Shown: positions 16,692-25,469 of the stretch, piece after piece
Layout: the number at the start of each line of letters is the position of its first letter
Position numbering within the stretch: the first letter of the stretch is position 1
Origin: Planosporangium thailandense
GTDB taxonomy: Bacteria > Actinomycetota > Actinomycetes > Mycobacteriales > Micromonosporaceae
DNA length: 64,000 bases
NCBI RefSeq assembly: GCF_011947195.1
Contig: NZ_JAATVY010000027.1
Location: 1-64,000, forward strand
Direction of reading: 5' to 3'
The notes under the pieces: generated by a model
Seen by the model: only the letters and a program-made list of their open reading frames with translations
Database searches by the model: none
Told to the model about the DNA's origin: nothing
Program-made: the position numbers and the translations under genes

Positions 16692-17426
16692 ATGCGGGCC
16701 GGATTCGACCTCGCCCGGGAATTGGCCACCGGCCTCGACGACCGGCAGGCGGCATGGCAGTTCGTCCGACACTTCGCCGCCACCTGGCTGACGCCACTGG
16801 CCGAGAGTGACGGCTGGAGCGACGCCGAACTGGACGATGCCGAGCGCCGGCTGGAGCTACGGCTGCCAGCGGCACTGCGGGAGGCGTACGGCCTGTTCGG
16901 GCGCCGCCGCGACCTGACCAGCAACCAGGACACGCTGCTGGACCCGGCCGAACTCTACCTCGAACCGACGGGCGAGGCGCTGATCTTCCGCGTGGAAAGC
17001 CAAGGCTTCGCGCACTGGGGCGTGTTGACCGCCGACCTGGACAAGCCCGATCCTCCGGTGGTGGTCAAGCTCAACCTCCGCAACGAGCGGGCCGAGTCCT
17101 GGGACGCCTGGCTGGGCACGTTCTCCGCGGCGTGCATCGAGATGGTGCTGTCGGAGTCGATCTACGCTCGCGGGGAACTCGGCGACAACAAGGCACAGGA
17201 CGACGCCGAAGCAGAGCAGCTCGAGCAGCGCTACGAGCAACTCGCCCTGCCCGACTACCCCACCCCGCCGGTCGGCGGTACGGCGGTGCGCTGGTTCACC
17301 GGCCCCGACGTGGTGCTGCGCGACGACCAGCAGGGCTGCCTGTGGGTACGCGCCCGCACTGCGGCAGCCCTCGAACGGATGCGCCGCAACCTTCCCGGCT
17401 ACTGGGAAACGGCCGACCACGGATAG
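16692..17426 (+). CDS. SMI1/KNR4-like domain protein
   Basis: A 244-residue soluble protein. The pattern DAELDDAERRLELRLPAALR followed by EAYGLFGRRRDL is the SMI1/KNR4 (SUKH) signature at about residues 38-75. Bacterial members are often immunity proteins to secreted toxins or regulators, but no toxin gene is adjacent. The C-terminal half (VRWFTGPDVVLRDDQQGCLW) is not assigned. The ATG at 16692 lies 33 bases after the desaturase gene with no strong ribosome site, so co-transcription is possible but a functional link is not implied. Confidence 0.7.
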   Translation: MRAGFDLARELATGLDDRQAAWQFVRHFAATWLTPLAESDGWSDAELDDAERRLELRLPAALREAYGLFGRRRDLTSNQDTLLDPAELYLEPTGEALIFRVESQGFAHWGVLTADLDKPDPPVVVKLNLRNERAESWDAWLGTFSAACIEMVLSESIYARGELGDNKAQDDAEAEQLEQRYEQLALPDYPTPPVGGTAVRWFTGPDVVLRDDQQGCLWVRARTAAALERMRRNLPGYWETADHG

Positions 17427-17450
17427 CAACACGACCGGCAACGCAAGTGC

Positions 17451-18211
17451 TCACTCTGCCCGCGTTGTAGGAAGGTGCCACCGGCGTCGGCTTGGTCCTG
17501 GCCCAGATGGCCGCGCGTTGCGGTAGGAGGCGACGGTGGCGACCCGGCCGCCGACGCGTAGGCAGCCGATCGCTTCGTGGAGCCCGCGGCCTCCACCCGC
17601 AGCGGGTACCGGTCGACGCCGATCACCCGGGCGCCGGCGCGACGGGCGATCTGCGCAGCCTGCAGCCCGACGGTGCCGAGCCCTACGACGACCGCCGTGT
17701 CGCCCACAGACAGTGCCGCGTCGTGAACGCCGCCGAGTGCGACCCGGGTGAGGATGAAGAACACCGCCTGCTCGGGGTCGACGCCGGCCGGCAGTAGGCC
17801 TGCGGCTGCGGCGGTGTCGGTGAGTCGATGCCCATCGGCGTGGGGCGCGTCGACGGCGATGAGGTCGCCGACGGCGACGGCCGTGACCGCGGGGCCGACC
17901 TGTGTGACCCGGCCGATGGACTCGTAGCCGGGGGCGACCGGGTAGTCGCGGCCCGGCCCATCGAGGTAGATGCGCTGCCCGGTGTGCCAGGTGCGGTGCA
18001 GCGCCGCTGCGGCTCCGTGCAGCCACGCCAGCTCGGTGCCGTGGCTGATGCCGGAGACGACAGTGCGCACGTACACGTCGTGGTCGCCGAGCGGTGGCAG
18101 GATCTGCTCGATCAGCTCGACGGTGCCGGGGGCGGTGATCAGCAGCCGCCGGCAGGGCGGCCCGGCGGTGGCGCCGAGACCGCTGGTAACGGTGGGCGCG
18201 GGGTGGGTCAT
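17451..18211 (-). pseudogene. Zinc-type alcohol dehydrogenase-like gene, internally deleted and frameshifted
   Basis: The start at 18211 (ribosome site GGAG) and the first 205 residues are good medium-chain dehydrogenase sequence, including the Rossmann motif VVGLGTVGLQAAQIARRAGA. After RYPLRVEAA the frame breaks and a second frame gives LHEAIGCLRVGGRVATVASY, the usual later part of the coenzyme domain, ending at 17451. About 60 residues between them and most of the C-terminus are missing. The zinc ligands of the GroES domain look incomplete. It overlaps the promoter side of the HAD fragment, so the whole 17.4-18.9 kb block is decaying. Confidence 0.7.
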
Positions 18212-18263
18212 CGGGACTCCAACAGGGTCGGGAGCTGGTACGCCAGATCGGCAACTCGGCGAG

Positions 18264-18857
18264 GTGGCGGTCGTTGAACGCGTCGAACCTGGTGGCGTCT
18301 CGCCGGATGAGGCGGGCGGGCCACCGTCGGCCCAAGGCCAGGACTACCGGCAGGTCTTCCAGCACTTCCGACCCGGCTTCGACCTCGCCGTCGAGCGCCG
18401 ACGCCGAGCCGACGCCGGCCTCGCCGAGCACTTCAACGCCCGCGACCTGTATCCGGACGTGCGTGAGTGCCTGGCGGCGCTCATGGCCGACGGCTACTTC
18501 GTCGGCGTCGCCGGCAACCAGACCGCCCGCGCCGGCCGGCTGCTGCGTGAGCTGAGTCTCGGCGTCGACCTGATCGCCACCTCCGACGACTGGGGCGCCG
18601 AGAAGCCGACCCCGGCCTTCTTCGCCAAGCTGATCGAGTCGGCCGGGTGCGCGCCGGCCGAGATCGCGTACGTGGGGGACCGGCTCGACAACGACATCCT
18701 GCCGGCGCTCAACGCCGGCCTCACCACCGTGTTTATCCGCCGTGGGCCGTGGGGCTACTACTACGCCACTCAACCGGAAGTCGAGAAGGCGCACATACGC
18801 ATCGACAGCCTCGCAGAACTACCCGAGCAGCTACCAAAGCTCAACAGCGAATGCTGA
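18264..18857 (+). pseudogene. HAD-family hydrolase lacking its N-terminus
   Basis: From about 18335 the frame encodes a good HAD hydrolase body: YRQVFQHFRPGFDL, motif II region VGVAGNQTARA, motif III/IV TSDDWGAEKPTPAFFAKL and VGDRLDNDILPALNAGL. The N-terminal DxDGT motif with the nucleophilic Asp is absent; upstream in-frame sequence is unrelated. A GTG at 18264 could start translation but would give an enzyme without its nucleophile. I treat it as a 5'-truncated pseudogene. It ends cleanly at 18857. Confidence 0.65.
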
Positions 18858-18897
18858 GCATGCCGTACTGCGGCAACATGAGACGCGGTTCGTGGGC

Positions 18898-18941
18898 GAG
18901 CAGGATGGGAGCAGCGGGGCGCGTTGAACAGCGCTGAACCG
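18898..18941. repeat. Dispersed 44-bp repeat, copy 1
   Basis: Matches 28398-28441 in the same orientation at 41 of 44 positions (starting GAGCAGGATGGGAGCAGCGG, ending GCGCTGAACCG). Both copies lie in decayed intergenic DNA. Confidence 0.8.
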
Positions 18942-19082
18942 TGTTCGACCGGGTTGAGCTACTCGGATCGTCTCGCCGACTGGGGTTGGTGGGGCCGTTT
19001 TTTCAGGCGCGAAACAACTGATCTACATCGCGGAAATGGGGCCTCGTCAGTCTGGCGGGTAGCAGCGCGAGATGGGGAGCGG

Positions 19083-20186
19083 ATGGGCGCGGGCGCACTG
19101 ACCGGCTTCACCGTCGCGGTGACCGCCGAGCGTCGCCGCGACGAGATGAGTGCGCTTCTGCAGCGCCGCGACGCCCGGGTCGTCGCCGCCCCCGCCATCT
19201 CGATCGTCCCTCTCGCCGATGACGACGCCCTGCGTGCGGCCACCGTGGCCTGCATCGGGCTGGCCCCCGACCTGGTGATCGCTACCACGGGCTTTGGTTT
19301 CCGCGGCTGGCTCGAAGCGGCCGAGGGCTGGGGGATGGCCGACGCGCTGCGCTCGGTGCTGCGGTCGGCGCGGCTGATCGCCCGAGGGTCCAAGCCGTGC
19401 GGCGCGATCCGGGCTGCCGGCCTCAGCGAGGAGTGGGCGGCGCCGACCGAGGCCTCGGAAGAGGTGTTGCGACGGCTGCTCGCACAGGGTGTCGCCGGGC
19501 TGCGGATCGTGGTGCAGGAGCACGGCGAACCGCAGGTCGAGTTCGTCGCGGCGCTGCGTGCGGCCGGCGCCGTCGTGGTCGAGGTCCCGGTCTACCGCTG
19601 GGTGCTGCCGCCCGACCCGGTCCCGGTGCACCGGCTGGTCGACCAGATCACCGCCGGGCAGATCGATGCGGTCACGTTCACCAGTGCGCCCGCGGTCAAG
19701 GCGTTCCTGCGGTTGGCCGGCGAGGCCGAGGCCGCCGTGCTGGAAAGGTTCCGCACTGGCACGCTTGCCGCGTGCGTCGGCCCGGTTACCGCGGGCCCGC
19801 TCGTCGAGCGGAAGGTCCCGGTGGTGATGCCGGAGCGGTACCGGCTGGGCGCGTTGATCAGGACGGTGACCGACGAACTGCCCCGCCGGGCGGTCCGGCT
19901 TCGGGTAGCTGGGTCCATCCTCGAGGTACGTGGCCACGCCGTCCTGATCGACGAGGTCCCGCACACTCTCGCCCCGGCCGCGATGGCCATCCTCAAGTCG
20001 CTCGCCACCCGCCCCGGTGCAGTGGTGTCGAGGGACCAGTTGATCAGCGCCCTGCCGCGGGGCAACGACGGTCACGCGGTCGAGGTGGCGGTGGCCCGGC
20101 TGCGCACGGCGCTCGGCTCCGGCCGGCACATAGAGACCGTGATGAAGCGCGGCTACCGGCTGCGCGTTGACGACCCGGCCGCGTAA
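19083..20186 (+). CDS. Uroporphyrinogen-III synthase-like domain fused to a winged-helix DNA-binding domain
   Basis: A 367-residue protein: a HemD-like domain (residues 5-255, with TGFTVAVTAERR, VIATTGFGFRGW and TFTSAPAVKAFLRLA) followed by an OmpR-type winged helix (about 275-365, ending IETVMKRGYRLRV). This fusion is common in actinobacteria beside nitrite/nitrate assimilation genes, where it is thought to be a regulator or a siroheme-linked enzyme; which activity dominates is uncertain. I chose ATG 19083 with GGGGAG just upstream. It lies upstream of nasA-nirBD-narK on the same strand and is the best candidate regulator of that cluster. Confidence 0.8.
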   Translation: MGAGALTGFTVAVTAERRRDEMSALLQRRDARVVAAPAISIVPLADDDALRAATVACIGLAPDLVIATTGFGFRGWLEAAEGWGMADALRSVLRSARLIARGSKPCGAIRAAGLSEEWAAPTEASEEVLRRLLAQGVAGLRIVVQEHGEPQVEFVAALRAAGAVVVEVPVYRWVLPPDPVPVHRLVDQITAGQIDAVTFTSAPAVKAFLRLAGEAEAAVLERFRTGTLAACVGPVTAGPLVERKVPVVMPERYRLGALIRTVTDELPRRAVRLRVAGSILEVRGHAVLIDEVPHTLAPAAMAILKSLATRPGAVVSRDQLISALPRGNDGHAVEVAVARLRTALGSGRHIETVMKRGYRLRVDDPAA

Positions 20187-20254
20187 CCCTCCTGCTCACG
20201 ATGGTGACCGGTCGGCGATGCCGGGACGAGCATTATCCGCCGACCGTGAGAAAG

Positions 20255-20476
20255 GCAGCACCTGACCCACCGACCGACCCTGCTCGCGGTCGCCCATGGG
20301 AAGCGGCGCCTTGCGATCGCCGCGCATCTGCTCGCCGACGGGCTCTTCTACCGCACGCTGCACCGCGCTGGCGCCGATTTCGTGACGCCCCGCTCTGTCT
20401 GGGGCCGGCCGTCGCCGACCTGGTGCTGCGCCGCTACGAGTCCGCCCTCCTCACAACGGCTCCGGCCCTGATGTAG
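20255..20476 (+). pseudogene. Sirohydrochlorin ferrochelatase (CbiX/SirB-like), decayed
   Basis: Short pieces in different frames resemble a CbiX-type chelatase: PTLLAVAHG at the start, LLADGLFYRTLHRAGADFVT in the middle, and PLCLGPAVADLVLRRYESAL at the end. Most of the roughly 240-residue protein is missing and at least two frameshifts separate the parts. In related clusters an intact copy supplies siroheme to the nitrite reductase, so this genome must insert iron with another chelatase. Confidence 0.65.
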
Positions 20477-20544
20477 GGATTCCCGAACGTATACGCAACG
20501 GCGACGGTCTCGGTGGTAAACAAACGCACGCGAGTATCCGGGGT

Positions 20545-22626
20545 GTGACGGCGACCGAAACGCACTGCCCCTACTGTGCACTGCAGTGCGGCATGACGTT
20601 GATCCCGGAGATCCCTCGGGTCAAGCTGGAGCCGCTCGGCTTTCCGGTAAACCGCGGCGGCCTGTGTGCCAAGGGATTCACCGCGACCGACCTGCTCGAC
20701 CACAAGGACCGGCTGCTCACCCCGCTGGTGCGCGAGGTTCCGGGTGACCGGCGCTGTCCGCTGCGCGAGGCGACCTGGCACGAGGCGTTCACCCTCGTCA
20801 TCGAGGCGATCCGACGCAGCCAGCAGGATTACGGGCCGGACAGCGTCGGTGCGTTCGGCGGTGGTGGGCTGACCAATGAGAAGGCGTACGCGCTGGGCAA
20901 GTTCGTCCGGGTCGCGTTGCGGTCGGCAGCTGTCGACTACAATGGACGGTTCTGCATGTCGTCCGCGGCCACCGCGGCGAACCGGTCGCTCGGCGTCGAC
21001 CGCGGCCTGCCGTTCCCGATCGCCGACGTGGCCGGGGCGAAGACCCTTCTGCTGGTCGGTGCCAATCCGGCGGATGCCATGCCACCGTCCATGCAGTACC
21101 TGGATGCCGGCCGGGCCGCCGGGGCGAAGCACATCGTGGTCGACCCGCGGCGGACGAGTACGGTCGCCGGGGCGTACCTGCACCTGCAGCCGTTGCCCGG
21201 CACGGACCTGGCGCTCGCCAACGGCCTGCTGCACATCGCGATCAGGGAGAACCTGATCGACGAGGTGTACATCCGTGAGCGCACTACCGGCTTCGACGCT
21301 GTGCACGCGGCCACGAATGCGTACTGGCCGGAGCGGGTGGAGCGGATGACCGGGGTGCCGGAGGTCCGGCTGCGGGAGACCGTCCGGCTGCTCGCCACCG
21401 CCGGCCCGGCGATGATCCTCACCGCGCGCGGCGCCGAGCAGCACAGCAACGGCACCGACACCGCGCAGGCGTACCTCAACCTGGCGCTGGCGCTCGGCCT
21501 GGTCGGGCGGCCCTTCGCCGGGTACGGGACGATCACCGGGCAGGGCAACGGGCAGGGCGGCCGCGAGCACGGGCAGAAGGCCGACCAACTGCCCGGCTAC
21601 CGGCGGCTAGACGACCCCGCCGCCCGTGCGCACGTGGCCGGAGTGTGGGGGATCGACCCGGACGAGCTGCCCCGGCCGGGCCTGTCCGCGTACGAGATGC
21701 TGGATCGTCTCGGCACGCCGGGCGGCGTCCGGGTGCTGCTCGTGCTGGCCAGCAACATCGCCGTCTCCGCGCCGAACACCAACCGGGTGCGTGACCGCCT
21801 GCGCGCGCTGGACTTCCTGGTCGTGTCGGACATTTTCCGCTCGGAGACCGCCGAGCTCGCCGACGTCGTGCTCCCCACCGCGCAGTGGGCGGAGGAGGAA
21901 GGCACGATGACCAACCTGGAGGGTAGGGTCATCCGCCGCCGACGGGCCCTGCCCCCGCCCCCGGACGTGCGCACCGACCTGCAGATGCTCACCGAGCTGG
22001 CCGGCCGGCTCGGGCGCGGGGAGTACTTCACCGACGATCCTCGTGCGGTCTTCGAGGAGCTGCGCCGGGCCAGCGCCGGCGGGATCGCGGACTACGCCGG
22101 GATCAGCTACGAGCGGATCGACGCCGAGCAGGGCGTGTTCTGGCCCTGCCCGTCCGAGGATCACCCCGGTACGCCACGGCTGTTCACCGACGGCTTTCCG
22201 ACCTCCACCGGAAAGGCGATGTTCCACCGCGTCGAGCACCGCGATCCGGCCGAGCTGCCCGATCGCGAGTTCCCGTACGTGTTGACCACCGGCCGCAACA
22301 TGCAGCAATACCAGAGCGGCACTCAGACCCGCCGGGTGAAGGCGCTCACCGTGGCGCTTCCCGAACCGCGCGCGGAGATCCACCCGGATCTGGGCCGCCG
22401 GCACGGCATCGCCGACGGCGACCTGGTCGAGCTGCGCAGCCGCCGCGGCGCGGCGGTGCTGCGGGCCCGGTTCAGCGACGGGATCCGCCCGGACACCGTC
22501 TTCGCCCCATTCCACTGGCCGGGCGTGAACGCACTGACCAACCCGGCCCTCGACCCGCACTCCCGGATGCCCGCCTTCAAGGTGTGCGCGGTCTCGATCG
22601 CCCTGTTCGAGAGAGGAGCCGACTAG
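20545..22626 (+). CDS. nasA: Assimilatory nitrate reductase catalytic subunit
   Basis: A 693-residue molybdopterin oxidoreductase. The N-terminal 4Fe-4S ligands are in CPYCALQC with a fourth in GGLCAKGF (about residue 52). Then come the Mo-bisPGD fold with GANPADAMPP and VVDPRRTSTV, and the C-terminal molydopterin dinucleotide-binding domain containing TTGRNMQQYQSGTQTRR. It lacks a Tat signal, so it is cytoplasmic and fits nitrate to nitrite reduction for nitrogen assimilation. The GTG start at 20545 keeps the cluster at the very N-terminus; the ribosome site is weak. nirB, nirD and narK follow on the same strand. Confidence 0.9.
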   Translation: MTATETHCPYCALQCGMTLIPEIPRVKLEPLGFPVNRGGLCAKGFTATDLLDHKDRLLTPLVREVPGDRRCPLREATWHEAFTLVIEAIRRSQQDYGPDSVGAFGGGGLTNEKAYALGKFVRVALRSAAVDYNGRFCMSSAATAANRSLGVDRGLPFPIADVAGAKTLLLVGANPADAMPPSMQYLDAGRAAGAKHIVVDPRRTSTVAGAYLHLQPLPGTDLALANGLLHIAIRENLIDEVYIRERTTGFDAVHAATNAYWPERVERMTGVPEVRLRETVRLLATAGPAMILTARGAEQHSNGTDTAQAYLNLALALGLVGRPFAGYGTITGQGNGQGGREHGQKADQLPGYRRLDDPAARAHVAGVWGIDPDELPRPGLSAYEMLDRLGTPGGVRVLLVLASNIAVSAPNTNRVRDRLRALDFLVVSDIFRSETAELADVVLPTAQWAEEEGTMTNLEGRVIRRRRALPPPPDVRTDLQMLTELAGRLGRGEYFTDDPRAVFEELRRASAGGIADYAGISYERIDAEQGVFWPCPSEDHPGTPRLFTDGFPTSTGKAMFHRVEHRDPAELPDREFPYVLTTGRNMQQYQSGTQTRRVKALTVALPEPRAEIHPDLGRRHGIADGDLVELRSRRGAAVLRARFSDGIRPDTVFAPFHWPGVNALTNPALDPHSRMPAFKVCAVSIALFERGAD

Positions 22627-22713
22627 GTGAACTCGACCCCTTGTTTCCCGCAAGCCGCGCCGGCCGGGGCCACCGCAACCGTGATCGTCGACCCGGGCCT
22701 GGTGGAGGTCTGA
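22627..22713 (+). CDS. Possible 28-residue coupled small ORF
   Basis: A GTG at 22627 with GAGGAG upstream opens a 28-codon frame whose TGA (22711-22713) overlaps the nirB ATG as TGATG. It could translationally couple nasA and nirB or simply be spacer sequence. No similarity is recognised. Confidence 0.3.
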   Translation: MNSTPCFPQAAPAGATATVIVDPGLVEV

Positions 22714-25175
22714 TGAAGCAGCGCTTGGTGGTCGTCGGAAACGGGATGGCCGGTGCCCGCACGGTCGAGGAGATCCTCGCCCGCGGCGGCGACTTCGCCA
22801 TCACGATGTTCGGCGACGAGCCGTACGGCAACTACAACCGGATCATGCTTTCGAACCTCCTCGCCGGTGTGGAGGACGAGGCGGGGATCTTTCTCAACGA
22901 CCTGTCCTGGTACGCCGACAACGGCATCACCCTGCACGCCGGCACCCGGATCGAGCGCATCGACCGGTTCGCCAAGACGGTGTACACGGCCGACGGGACG
23001 CCCACCCCGTACGACAAGCTGATCATCGCTACCGGCAGCAGCGCATGGGTCCCACCGATCAAGGGCATCCGTCTTCCCGGGCGCGGCTACCACCAGGGCG
23101 TCTTCGTATTCCGAACGCTCGACGACACGCGCGCCATGATCCGGTACGCCCGGGAGCACGAGCGGGCCGTGGTCATCGGCGGCGGTCTGCTCGGCCTCGA
23201 GGCCGCCCGCGGCCTGCAGAACCACCTGGACCACGTGACCCTGCTGCACGCCGCGAGCCACCTGATGAACGCCCAGCTCAACGAGAGAGCCGGCAAGACC
23301 CTGCAGCGCATCGTGGAGCAGAAGCTCGGCATCGAGGTGGTGGTCGACGCGACGACCACTGAGATCCTCGGCAGGCACGCGGTCACCGGGGTGAGGCTTT
23401 CCGACGGCCGGGTCATCGCGTGCGACGTCGTGGTGGTGGCCGCAGGAATCCGCCCCAACTCGCAGGTGGCGGCGGACAGCGGCCTGGTCGTCGAGCGCGG
23501 CATCGTGGTGGACGACCAGATGCGCGTCCAGGACGAGGACGACATCTACGCGGTCGGCGAGTGCGCGCAGCACCGCGGTCAGGTGTACGGCCTGGTCGCC
23601 CCCCTGTGGGAGCAGGCGAAGGTGCTCGCCGACCACCTCACCGGCGCCGACCCCGACGCCGCGTACCACGGATCGCGGGTGGCCACCAAGCTCAAGGTGG
23701 CCGGTGTCGACGTCGCCTCGATGGGCCTGCAGCTGCCCGAGCGCGAGGACGACGAACTGCTGGAGTTCGCCGAGCCGGGGAAGGGCGTCTACTCCAATGT
23801 CGTCATCCGCGACGGCCGGCTGGTCGGCGCCACCCTGGTCGGCGACACGCGCAAGGCGGCGTTCCTGATGCAGGCGTTCGACCTCGGGCTGCCGCTGCCC
23901 GAGGAACGTGCCGAGCTGCTCTTCGACCTCGGTGGACCGCCGGCCGAGGTGAGCCCCGCCGAGATGGCCGACGACGCTCAGGTCTGTAACTGCAACGGTG
24001 TCTCCAAGGGCACGATCTGCGCGACCGTAACCGCCGGCTGCAAGACAGTCGGTGGGGTGATGGACAAGACTCGGGCCGGCAAGGGCTGCGGCACCTGCAG
24101 GCCGCTGGTGCAGCGCATCGTCGGGTGGGCTACCGGCGGCGAGGTCGAGGAGGATCCGGCCGCCTCCTGGTACGTGCCCGGCGTGCCGATGCCCAAACCG
24201 GAGCTGATGGCCGCCATCCGCCGGCACGAACTCAAGTCGGTCTCCGCGGTCTTCGCCACGCTGGTGCCCGGCGGCACCGAGGACGCCAAAAGCAAGATGG
24301 GCCTGGCGTCGCTGCTGAAGATGATGTGGGGCGACGAGTACATCGACGAGCGCGACGCCCGCTTCATCAACGACCGGGTGCACGCCAACATCCAGCGCGA
24401 CGGCACCTTCTCGGTGGTCCCGCAGATGAAGGGCGGCGTCACCACCCCGGCCCAGCTCAGGCGGATCGCCGAGGTAGCCGAGAAGCACGACGTACCGATG
24501 GTCAAGCTCACCGGCGGCCAGCGCATCGACCTGCTCGGCGTCCCCAAGGAGAAGCTGCCACAGATCTGGGCGGACCTGGACATGCCGTCCGGGTACGCGT
24601 ACGCGAAGAGCTTCCGCACGGTGAAGACCTGCGTCGGCTCGGACTTCTGCCGGTTCGGCGTCGGCGATTCGACCGCGCTCGGCATCGCGCTCGAGGAGCG
24701 TTACCAGGGCATCGAGGGTCCGGGCAAGATGAAGCTCGCGGTCACCGGGTGCCCGCGCAACTGCGCCGAGGCATACGTGAAGGATATCGGCGTCGTCGCG
24801 ATCGACGGCGCCAAATGGGAGATCTATGTGGGGGGCGCCGCCGGCGCCCACGTCCGCAAGGGGGACCTGCTCGCCACGGTCTCCTCGGCCGCGGAGGTCG
24901 TCCAGCTCACCGGGCGGTTCCTGCAGTACTACCGGGAGAACGGCAACTGGCTCGAGCGCACCTATGCCTTCGTGCCGCGGGTCGGCATCGACAAGATCAG
25001 GGCGATCGTCGTCGACGACGCGCAAGCGATCGCGGCTGATCTCGACGCCGCGATGGACGCCGCGATCGCCGCCTACCGTGACCCGTGGCGGGAACGGACC
25101 GACCCGGTGACGCCGGGGCAGTTTCGCACCTCCCTGCCGCTGACCGTGCTGCCCCGGGTTCCGGTGCGCGCATGA
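22713..25175 (+). CDS. nirB: Assimilatory nitrite reductase [NAD(P)H] large subunit
   Basis: An 820-residue cytoplasmic enzyme reducing nitrite to ammonium with six electrons. The N-terminal FAD/NAD domains contain VVGNGMAGARTVEE and VVIGGGLLGLEAARGL. A BFD-like 2Fe-2S domain follows (VCNCNGVSKGTI ... GKGCGTCRPL, about residues 424-470). The C-terminal siroheme/4Fe-4S domain has the ligands in TCVGSDFCRFG and TGCPRNCAEAY. The ATG at 22713 is preceded by GGTGGAGG. nirD overlaps its end by four bases (ATGA). All cofactor ligands are intact. Confidence 0.95.
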   Translation: MKQRLVVVGNGMAGARTVEEILARGGDFAITMFGDEPYGNYNRIMLSNLLAGVEDEAGIFLNDLSWYADNGITLHAGTRIERIDRFAKTVYTADGTPTPYDKLIIATGSSAWVPPIKGIRLPGRGYHQGVFVFRTLDDTRAMIRYAREHERAVVIGGGLLGLEAARGLQNHLDHVTLLHAASHLMNAQLNERAGKTLQRIVEQKLGIEVVVDATTTEILGRHAVTGVRLSDGRVIACDVVVVAAGIRPNSQVAADSGLVVERGIVVDDQMRVQDEDDIYAVGECAQHRGQVYGLVAPLWEQAKVLADHLTGADPDAAYHGSRVATKLKVAGVDVASMGLQLPEREDDELLEFAEPGKGVYSNVVIRDGRLVGATLVGDTRKAAFLMQAFDLGLPLPEERAELLFDLGGPPAEVSPAEMADDAQVCNCNGVSKGTICATVTAGCKTVGGVMDKTRAGKGCGTCRPLVQRIVGWATGGEVEEDPAASWYVPGVPMPKPELMAAIRRHELKSVSAVFATLVPGGTEDAKSKMGLASLLKMMWGDEYIDERDARFINDRVHANIQRDGTFSVVPQMKGGVTTPAQLRRIAEVAEKHDVPMVKLTGGQRIDLLGVPKEKLPQIWADLDMPSGYAYAKSFRTVKTCVGSDFCRFGVGDSTALGIALEERYQGIEGPGKMKLAVTGCPRNCAEAYVKDIGVVAIDGAKWEIYVGGAAGAHVRKGDLLATVSSAAEVVQLTGRFLQYYRENGNWLERTYAFVPRVGIDKIRAIVVDDAQAIAADLDAAMDAAIAAYRDPWRERTDPVTPGQFRTSLPLTVLPRVPVRA

Positions 25176-25468
25176 GGCCGCTCGGATCGGTCCACGACAT
25201 CCCGGTCGGCGAGGGTCGCGCGTACGCGGTCGACGGCGAGATGGTCGCCGTCTTCCGGCTGCGCGACGGCTCGCTGCGCGCCACCTCCGCGGTCTGCCCG
25301 CACAAGGGCGGGCCGCTGGCCGACGGCCAGATCGACCTCAGGCAGGTGGTGTGCCCGTTGCATCTCAACGCCTGGGACCTCACCACCGGCTGCTCGCTGA
25401 GTGGCCAACCCGAGGTGACCGTCTACCCCGTCCGCCTCGATGGCGATCAGATTCTCCTGGGGGAGTGA
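25172..25468 (+). CDS. nirD: Nitrite reductase small subunit, Rieske-type
   Basis: A 98-residue Rieske-fold protein with the 2Fe-2S ligands CPHKGG (C-x-H, about residues 42-44) and CPLH (C-x2-H, about 61-64). It is the NirD partner of NirB. Its ATG overlaps the nirB stop as ATGA, showing translational coupling, and narK starts one base after its stop codon. Confidence 0.93.
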   Translation: MRPLGSVHDIPVGEGRAYAVDGEMVAVFRLRDGSLRATSAVCPHKGGPLADGQIDLRQVVCPLHLNAWDLTTGCSLSGQPEVTVYPVRLDGDQILLGE

Positions 25469-25469
25469 C

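Noticed and set aside
22623-25025. An 800-codon open frame antisense to nirB
   Set aside because: High GC makes long antisense frames common; its composition is Asp/His/Val/Gly-rich with no domain, and the sense strand encodes an unmistakable NirB.
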